Shown one piece after another: positions 8,376-13,055 of a DNA stretch of 13,055 nucleotides (positions within the stretch are counted from its first letter, which is position 1; each line of letters starts with the position of its first letter). Made by a program: the position numbers and the translations under genes. Below the pieces are notes generated by a model. That model had not been told where the DNA came from. It was given only the letters and a program-made list of their open reading frames with translations, and made no database searches. This stretch comes from an uncultured Bacteroidia bacterium (lineage in GTDB: Bacteria > Bacteroidota > Bacteroidia > Bacteroidales > CAJPTX01), in the NCBI GenBank assembly GCA_938040915.1, contig CALHZE010000141.1:1-13055 (forward strand), read 5' to 3'.

Positions 8376-9248
8376 CTATCTATTTACTGTGCAATGGGAT
8401 AACTGGTGCTGAAAGCGGAAGCTCAGCAACCGATAAAGGAGCTTGGCGGCGAGGAACGCCGAGGGCTTGTAATGCCCCGTGGGGCAGAGCTCGACGATGT
8501 CAAAACCGACCACCTCGTGTGTCTCAAAGACGCGGCGGAGGAAAGCGAGCGTCGGATGCCACGCCAAGCCGCCGGGTTCCGGCGTCCCCGTGGCGGGGAG
8601 GATGGCGGGGTCAAAAGCGTCAAGGTCGATGGTCAGGTAGACGCGGGGCGTCAGGAGGTCGAGGGCGCGTTGTTCCCACCCCGTCTGTCCGACGACCTCG
8701 TGTGCCCAAAAGATGCGGTCGCGTTGCAACCCCTCGAGCTCCGAGCTATCCATACTACGGATTCCGACCTGCACGATGGGGCAGACCTCGCGTGCCCGCG
8801 CCATCACACAGGCATGGTTAAAAGGCGAGCCCTCGTATGCTTGTCTTAGGTCGGTGTGGGCATCCAACTGCAAGACCGTGAGGTTCTCATACTGGGCAGC
8901 ATGTGCCAAGATTGGCCCAATGCTCACCGAATGTTCGCCCCCGATGCTCACCACATACTTGCCTTGCGCTATGTGGCGGGTCACAGCAGCGCGACTCTCC
9001 TCGACCATCTGCTCCACCGAGCCACCGCAAGGCACGGGCTCAGCAGTAGCAATACCGATGGTATAGGGCTCGGTGTCGGTCTCAATGTCATAAAGCTCCA
9101 TATTTTCCGAAGCCTCGAGAAGGGCTTCGGGACCTTTGTCTGCCCCTTTTCCCCACGTGCTTGTCCCATCAAATGGGATAGGCTGTATGACGACGCGCGC
9201 CGTCTCATAGTCGCAAAACTCGGCAGGGAGTCCCCCGTAATTTTTCAT
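8376..9248 (-). CDS. speB: Ureohydrolase family protein, probable agmatinase
   Basis: This is a manganese-dependent arginase/agmatinase-family enzyme. Agmatinase splits agmatine into putrescine and urea. The 290-residue length is typical. Metal ligands are visible in order: GGEHS (H106), DAHTD (D129, H131, D133) and TIDLDAFDP (D208, D210). A family GTPEPGG follows at 221-227 and GFDIVELCP at 248-256. The ATG is preceded by a good AAGGAG about seven bases upstream, unusual for this phylum, and by a -7 promoter box. It is the first gene of a two-gene unit with the deoxyhypusine-synthase-like gene, so putrescine production is the best reading. Arginase or formimidoylglutamase cannot be excluded by motifs alone. 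No arginine decarboxylase gene is in the window. Confidence 0.88.
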   Translation of the reverse strand: MKNYGGLPAEFCDYETARVVIQPIPFDGTSTWGKGADKGPEALLEASENMELYDIETDTEPYTIGIATAEPVPCGGSVEQMVEESRAAVTRHIAQGKYVVSIGGEHSVSIGPILAHAAQYENLTVLQLDAHTDLRQAYEGSPFNHACVMARAREVCPIVQVGIRSMDSSELEGLQRDRIFWAHEVVGQTGWEQRALDLLTPRVYLTIDLDAFDPAILPATGTPEPGGLAWHPTLAFLRRVFETHEVVGFDIVELCPTGHYKPSAFLAAKLLYRLLSFRFQHQLSHCTVNR

Positions 9249-9252
9249 AACG

Positions 9253-9259
9253 CTCCTTT
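9253..9259 (-). promoter_or_regulatory. Shine-Dalgarno site of speB
   Basis: The minus strand reads AAAGGAG, ending five bases before the ATG at 9248. It is the clearest Shine-Dalgarno in the window; most other starts here have none. Confidence 0.6.
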
Positions 9260-9275
9260 CTTATCGTATCGCTGG

Positions 9276-9283
9276 CAAAGATA
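9276..9283 (-). promoter_or_regulatory. Bacteroidota -7 promoter box for the speB operon
   Basis: The minus strand reads TATCTTTG, an exact match to TAnnTTTG, 27 bases upstream of the speB ATG. This implies a leader of roughly 20 bases. A -33 TTTG is not evident. Confidence 0.6.
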
Positions 9284-9357
9284 GGTATTTTGTCCTACGC
9301 AGACGGGGTCTGTAGAGACTCAACATGCTGCGCCCTGCGGCAAGGACGCCGTCCTGT

Positions 9358-9389
9358 AAAAAAAACGGACGCACACAATGTGCGTCCGT
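9358..9389 (-). terminator. Strong intrinsic terminator after alr
   Basis: A perfect 10-bp GC-rich stem, acggacgcac (9365-9374) pairing with gtgcgtccgt (9380-9389), has a 5-base loop. On the minus strand it is followed by an uninterrupted run of eight T. It lies about 23 bases after the alr stop at 9412 and should end the murF-alr transcript. Confidence 0.9.
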
Positions 9390-9411
9390 ACAAACGTTGC
9401 CCACAACGAAC

Positions 9412-10725
9412 CTAGTCGGTGTAATAGGTACGCGGAATGCGGGGCGAGATGGCACTTAACACCTCGTATGGGATGGTACCTAACCACGTCGCCAGCTCGT
9501 CGATCGTGGGGGCGTCACCAAAAAGCGTAACAGCATCGCCCTCCTGCACCGCAAGCCCCGTAACGTCGAGCATACACGTGTCCATACAGATGTTGCCAAT
9601 AGTGGGGGCGAGCTGTCCGCCAATCGCCACTTTACCAACCCCATTTCCCAAGCGACGACTATAACCGTCGGCATAACCCACGGGAATGGTGGCAATGCGC
9701 CGCGGCGTGGGTATTTTTCCCCGACACCCATACCCTACGGTTTCACCAACCTCGAGCTCTTTAATCTGCGCCACAAAGGTCTTTAACGAAGCAACAGGGC
9801 GTAGTTCTGTATTGCCGCAGCAGGAGAGTCCGTGTAACCCGATGCCGAGGCGCACCATGTCATATTGCCACTCGGGGAAACGCTCTTGCCCAGCAGAGTT
9901 GAGGATGTGTCGCAAGGGGCGATAAGAGAGGCTCGCCATGACTTGCGACGACATCTGCTCAAAGCGAGCAAATTGCTCGTGGGAGAAGGCGTCGAGCGCT
10001 TCCTCATCCGCCCCAGCAAGGTGGCTAAAAATAGAGGCTACCCGCAGGTGTGCTGCGGCACGTAGCTCAGCGATTAACTCAGGGAGATCTCCCTCCATAA
10101 AGCCCACGCGGTGCATCCCCGTGTCGAGCTTGAGGTGGATGGGGTAGTCGCGCTTACCGACCATTGCTGCCGCTTCCTCAAAGGCGTGGAGAAGGGAGAG
10201 GGAAAAGATATTAGGCTCAAGCCCATATGCAATCATCGCCGGCAGGGCATCGGGAGCAGGATTGAGCACGAGGATCGGGAGTGTTATCCCCGCACTACGG
10301 AGAGCAAATCCCTCATCAGAGAAGGCTACCCCGAGGTAGTCAACTTTGTGGTATTGAAGAAATTGAGCCAACTCGCCGAGCCCATTGCCATACGCAAACG
10401 CTTTCACAAGGACGAGCATCTTGACCCCTAGGCGCAGACGTCCGCGAAACCAATTGAGGTTACTCTCGAGTGCACCGAGGTTAACTTCCATGACGGTCCG
10501 ATGGATGCGGCGCTCCAATTGCTGCGAGACGCGCTCAAAGCCAAAGCGTCGCGCGCCTTTGACAAGGATGGCATAACCCGCAAAGGAGTCGCTGGGATGA
10601 CTCGCTAGAAAATCTTCGGTAGTGGGGTAAAAATGGGTTGAGGGGGCGAAGGGAGTCATGGTACGGATCTCATCGCCGACGCCGATAAGGAGCTCTACCC
10701 CATATTTTTCCAAGAGTGCGTGCAC
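9412..10725 (-). CDS. alr: Alanine racemase half of a frame-split MurF-Alr fusion
   Basis: Alanine racemase is PLP-dependent and makes D-alanine for peptidoglycan. From the first possible start, a GTG at 10725, residues 1 to about 70 are not racemase. They are the C-terminal end of a MurF domain (LLEKYGVELLIGVGDEI, later SFAGYAILVKGARRFGFERV). The racemase follows with VMEVNLGALESNLNWF (78-93), the PLP lysine in VKAFAYGNG (K108), HLKLDTGMHRVG (196-207), the second-base tyrosine in VGYGCRGKI (Y331), IPVGYADGYSRRL and GNICMDTCMLDV. The frame is open upstream to a TGA at 10819-10821, and that extra stretch (GAKRGLILSDIDQSG) also reads as MurF. The natural protein is therefore expected to be one chain with the upstream murF frame. 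If not expressed as a fusion, the GTG could start a racemase carrying a useless MurF tail. Confidence 0.9.
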   Translation of the reverse strand: MHALLEKYGVELLIGVGDEIRTMTPFAPSTHFYPTTEDFLASHPSDSFAGYAILVKGARRFGFERVSQQLERRIHRTVMEVNLGALESNLNWFRGRLRLGVKMLVLVKAFAYGNGLGELAQFLQYHKVDYLGVAFSDEGFALRSAGITLPILVLNPAPDALPAMIAYGLEPNIFSLSLLHAFEEAAAMVGKRDYPIHLKLDTGMHRVGFMEGDLPELIAELRAAAHLRVASIFSHLAGADEEALDAFSHEQFARFEQMSSQVMASLSYRPLRHILNSAGQERFPEWQYDMVRLGIGLHGLSCCGNTELRPVASLKTFVAQIKELEVGETVGYGCRGKIPTPRRIATIPVGYADGYSRRLGNGVGKVAIGGQLAPTIGNICMDTCMLDVTGLAVQEGDAVTLFGDAPTIDELATWLGTIPYEVLSAISPRIPRTYYTD

Positions 10726-11858
10726 GCGACCATAGAGTTCGCTGGGTACGAGCCCCGACTGGTCGATATCAGAGAGGATGAGACCGCGCTTTGCGCCACC
10801 AGCCTTTCGGCGGCTTCGTCATAGCCCGCATTGCTGTCTATGGTGTGGAAGGCGAACGGCGGCTGCCAGTCGGCATTGCAGTAGCGGGCAGTCAGCTCGA
10901 ACGGGCGCAATACAAGGGCACTGAGCGCATCGCCCATCGGCATCCCGAGGGTCACACTCGCCACGAGCGTGTGGAGGGCATTCTCAATGCTAGCCGCATC
11001 TGCAGCGGGCAATACGCCGCGAAAGGTATTTCCTTGCCGATCAGTCAGCGAGACCTGCTTTCCCTCGGCGAGAGAGACTTGCCAGTCAGCTTCTTCGCCC
11101 GTACGCGACCACGAGACTAGTTTAACCCCATATTGCTCAGCAAAGGCGACGGCAAGTCGGTAGAGGAGCGCCTGATCGCGACACACCACGAGCTGTTTCG
11201 CTTGGGTAAAGAGTCGCAACTTCTCCTCCCCCTTTTCCTCTAGGGTTGCGAAATGAGCTTGGTGGGCGAGCCCAAGGTTGGTAAAAATACCGAGGGTCGG
11301 ACGGATAATCTCACGGAGGTTATCCATTTCGCCAAGGAGGGAAATCCCCGCCTCATAGACCCCGACCTCGTCTTTAGGAGCGAGCCCCAAGACCGAGAGC
11401 GGTACGCCCACTTGCGAGTTATAGCTTTTGGGGCTATGGTTGACGCGCCAGCGGGTGGCTAAGACCTCACTGAGCCACTCTTTGACGACGGTCTTGCCGT
11501 TGCTCCCCGTGATCCCGACCACGGGGATTTGAAAGCGTTGACGATGGTAACTCGCAAACTGCTGTAAGGCGCGGAGCGTATTGTCCACACAAAGAAACGT
11601 GGCGTCGGGACAATGACGATAACCTTGCCACGCATTAGAAACCACGAAACAGCGCACCTTCTGCTCATTGTAGAGCTGCTCGATGTAACGGTGAGCGTCG
11701 TGATGCGCGCCCTCTAAAGCAAAGAAGAGAAGATGCGCGCCCTCGGTCACGAGGCGGCTATCAATGGCTATTTCGCGGATGGGGGCGATGTCGCGGCGTC
11801 CGCGGATCTGACTGGAGGGGATTGCCCACAGAAGTTCTTGGAAAGAGTATGATAACAT
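10695..11858 (-). CDS. murF: MurF half (UDP-MurNAc-tripeptide:D-Ala-D-Ala ligase) of a frame-split MurF-Alr fusion
   Basis: MurF uses ATP to add D-Ala-D-Ala to the UDP-MurNAc-tripeptide in the cytoplasm. The ATG at 11858 gives MLSYSFQELLWAI, the expected N-terminus; a GTG 21 bases upstream is less likely. The ATP loop GITGSNGKT is at 115-123, followed by NSQVGVPLSVL (147-157) and EAGISLLGEM (169-178). The next block reads TNLGLAHQAHF, where relatives usually have GEAH. Similarity to MurF continues to about ERLVA (351-355). The last 30 or so residues (from QSAVSSS) are out of frame and not MurF-like. The real continuation is in the -1 frame, where it leads into alr. Joined across the shift, the product would be about 820 residues, matching known Bacteroidota MurF-Alr fusions. 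As written, the ligase lacks its C-terminal domain. Confidence 0.88.
   Translation of the reverse strand: MLSYSFQELLWAIPSSQIRGRRDIAPIREIAIDSRLVTEGAHLLFFALEGAHHDAHRYIEQLYNEQKVRCFVVSNAWQGYRHCPDATFLCVDNTLRALQQFASYHRQRFQIPVVGITGSNGKTVVKEWLSEVLATRWRVNHSPKSYNSQVGVPLSVLGLAPKDEVGVYEAGISLLGEMDNLREIIRPTLGIFTNLGLAHQAHFATLEEKGEEKLRLFTQAKQLVVCRDQALLYRLAVAFAEQYGVKLVSWSRTGEEADWQVSLAEGKQVSLTDRQGNTFRGVLPAADAASIENALHTLVASVTLGMPMGDALSALVLRPFELTARYCNADWQPPFAFHTIDSNAGYDEAAERLVAQSAVSSSLISTSRGSYPANSMVACTHSWKNMG
10785..10818 (-). other. Probable frameshift site between murF and alr frames
   Basis: The murF frame reads AAERLVA and then loses homology. The -1 frame opens just after TGA at 10819-10821 and reads GAKRGLILSDIDQSG, a MurF C-terminal block. 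One missing base near 10793-10804 would join them; for example, one extra G in GTGGCG gives ERLVGAKRGL. No canonical X XXY YYZ slippery heptamer is present in the murF frame here. Confidence 0.8.
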
Positions 11859-12070
11859 CGGGATGTGGTCGCGCCACACGGGCGATTATTGTGCTAAAAG
11901 CGAAAAAGGAAGAGAAGCGGAAACGTATCAGCACACACATTCAACCGCTTTTGGCAGACGCATCACGCTGTGTCAGTACCAAAACACACCTGATTCTCAA
12001 CGACATATATTACGTTCCATCATTGTAGAGACGCAACGCGATGCGTCCACTTTAGCGCACATTCCTCACC
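11859..12070. other. Intergenic gap between nadB and murF
   Basis: This 212-base gap has no coding frame that I accept. It holds a small palindrome, gacgca/tgcgtc, at 12030-12047 with a 6-base loop. A near match to the -7 box (TACGTTTC on the minus strand, 11920-11927) lies about 60 bases before the murF ATG and might be its promoter. It has no well-placed -33 element. Confidence 0.35.
12024..12050. repeat. Palindrome after nadB, related to the other intergenic hairpins
   Basis: The sequence gtagagacgca, then acgcga, then tgcgtcc forms a 6-bp stem. It shares TGTAGAGAC with 9311-9319 and the GACGCA/TGCGTC core with the terminator at 9365-9389. It has no T run on the minus strand, so it is a weak terminator at best. 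Confidence 0.4.
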
Positions 12071-13055
12071 CTATACGGGCTTGGTTTCCACCGGTTTCTT
12101 ACAGATGGGTTGCCCTTGCTGCTGAACGGTGTGACAGACGAAGTCTGGGCTCGCCTCAGGGTAATCGGCTCGGTAATGCCCACCGCGACTCTCGGTGCGG
12201 TAGGTAGCCCCTTCGATCAACAGGCGTGCCACGATGAGGAGGTTTTCACAGAGATGTCGGTAGAGCTCACCCTGAGCAATGGGCAAGGCGTTGACCCTTG
12301 CTTCCCATTCGCCCAGTGCGCTACTTGCTGCAGAAAGAGACTGAGCCGTGCGGACAATCCCTACGCCGCGCGCGAGTAGTTCGGCGACAGCGTGCTTGAG
12401 GTTGCTGTAAAAGGTTTCGAGTTCGGGGGCACGGAAGAAGTGAGGGGCAAACTCAGTGGGGAGGGGAAGCTTGGAAACTGTGCGCGTTTGCTCGACGGCT
12501 CGATGCCCAAAGACGAGGCACTCTATCAAGGAGTTAGAGGCGAGACGGTTGGCACCCATGATGCCCGTAGAGGCAAGCTCGCCACAGACATAAAGGTTGG
12601 GGATGTGGGTTTGCCCATAGAGGTTGGTACGGACGCCTCCCACCATGTAGTGTGCCGCGGGAGCGACGGGAATGCGCTGGGTGAGGTCATACCCCAGTTC
12701 GGCACAGTGGCGTGCGATGGTGGGGAAACGACTCAAAACGTGTTGCGAATCGAGGTGACGGAGGTCTAGCCAGACATACGGGGCGTCGCCTCGATCTATC
12801 TCGGCTGCGATGGCGCGAGCTACGGTGTCGCGGGGTTCGAGTTCGGCCAAAGGGTACTTTCCTGCCATAAAACGCTCGCCACGGGCATTATAGAGGTGTG
12901 CCCCCTCACCACGGACAGCCTCGCTAATGAGAAAGGCGTTGCGTTCTTGCGAATAGAGCGCCGTGGGGTGAAACTGGATGAACTCAAAGTCGTGGATTGG
13001 GCAACCGGCACGCCACGCAATGGCTACGCCGTCGCCGATGGTCGTGTTGGGGTTA
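12071..13055 (-). CDS. nadB: L-aspartate oxidase, N-terminus cut by window edge
   Basis: NadB is a cytoplasmic FAD enzyme that oxidises L-aspartate to iminoaspartate, the first step of de novo NAD synthesis with NadA. About 328 residues of the middle and C-terminus are present. The first whole codon is at 13054, and the reading frame opens at NPNTTIGDGVAIAWRAG. Family landmarks follow in order: FEFIQFHPTALY, the active-site region EAVRGEGAHL, ELEPRDTVARAI, PVAPAAHYMVGGV, and the FAD-binding CGELASTGIMGANRLASNSLIECLVFG. The C-terminal helical domain ends in YRTESRGGHYRADYPEA, as in the succinate dehydrogenase/fumarate reductase flavoprotein superfamily. The start and FAD N-terminal fold lie outside the window. 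The other nad genes are not seen. Confidence 0.95.
   Translation of the reverse strand, partial: NPNTTIGDGVAIAWRAGCPIHDFEFIQFHPTALYSQERNAFLISEAVRGEGAHLYNARGERFMAGKYPLAELEPRDTVARAIAAEIDRGDAPYVWLDLRHLDSQHVLSRFPTIARHCAELGYDLTQRIPVAPAAHYMVGGVRTNLYGQTHIPNLYVCGELASTGIMGANRLASNSLIECLVFGHRAVEQTRTVSKLPLPTEFAPHFFRAPELETFYSNLKHAVAELLARGVGIVRTAQSLSAASSALGEWEARVNALPIAQGELYRHLCENLLIVARLLIEGATYRTESRGGHYRADYPEASPDFVCHTVQQQGQPICKKPVETKPV

Noticed and set aside
8360..9284. Plus-strand frames opposite speB
   Set aside because: The minus strand encodes a complete ureohydrolase with all metal ligands, and the opposite frames are low-complexity.
10695..10790. C-terminal tail of the murF frame (after QSAVSSS) as real protein
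   Set aside because: The -1 frame over the same bases reads as the conserved MurF C-terminal block, so this tail is out of frame.
10785..10818. Programmed -1 frameshifting at a slippery heptamer
   Set aside because: No X XXY YYZ heptamer in the murF frame was found in the overlap, so I do not claim recoding.
11859..11879. GTG at 11879 as the murF start
   Set aside because: The ATG at 11858 gives MLSYSFQELL, which fits the family N-terminus. The extra seven residues add nothing recognisable.
12024..12050. Intrinsic terminator for nadB
   Set aside because: The stem is only 6 bp with no T run on the minus strand. I list it as a repeat-like palindrome instead.
1..13055. tRNA, rRNA, CRISPR array, insertion sequence or integrase
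   Set aside because: I saw no cloverleaf, no regularly spaced repeats and no transposase or integrase motifs on either strand.

Overview
The window looks like chromosomal DNA from a Bacteroidota bacterium, probably in the order Bacteroidales. The base composition appears moderately GC-rich (my visual estimate is a little over 50%; I did not count it). Three things point to this group: a MurF-Alr (cell-wall ligase plus alanine racemase) fusion architecture; a small membrane-anchored protein of a type I know only from Bacteroidota, with the core LPIRLQAYERL; and two exact matches to the Bacteroidota -7 promoter box TAnnTTTG. Most starts lack strong Shine-Dalgarno sequences. Every gene I can support lies on the minus strand, so the window reads right to left. 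The longer plus-strand reading frames are shadows of these genes.

From right to left: (1) nadB, L-aspartate oxidase, cut by the right edge (12071-13055). (2) A murF-alr cell-wall locus (9412-11858), normally one bifunctional protein, here split by a -1 frame change near 10785-10818. It ends in a strong intrinsic terminator (9358-9389). (3) A polyamine pair, speB-like ureohydrolase and a deoxyhypusine-synthase-like enzyme (7338-9248), with its own -7 box (9276-9283) and a terminator hairpin (7251-7277). (4) A long co-directional run starting at a -7 box (7242-7249) that touches the preceding terminator: trmD, a conserved membrane-anchored protein, a family 2 glycosyltransferase, recG, and a large Eco57I-type restriction-modification protein cut by the left edge (1-2799). 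Gaps inside this run are only 14-28 bases, so it is probably one transcription unit.

Functionally the window mixes housekeeping (NAD synthesis, peptidoglycan precursors, tRNA methylation, recombination repair) with polyamine metabolism and one defence gene directly downstream of recG. The points most worth checking are the broken murF-alr frame, the bacterial deoxyhypusine-synthase homologue paired with an agmatinase-like enzyme, the restriction-modification gene at the end of the recG operon, and a set of related palindromes (GGACGCA/TGCGTCC type) in each of the three larger intergenic gaps. I found no tRNA, rRNA, CRISPR array or insertion sequence, and no gene-free stretch longer than 300 bases.
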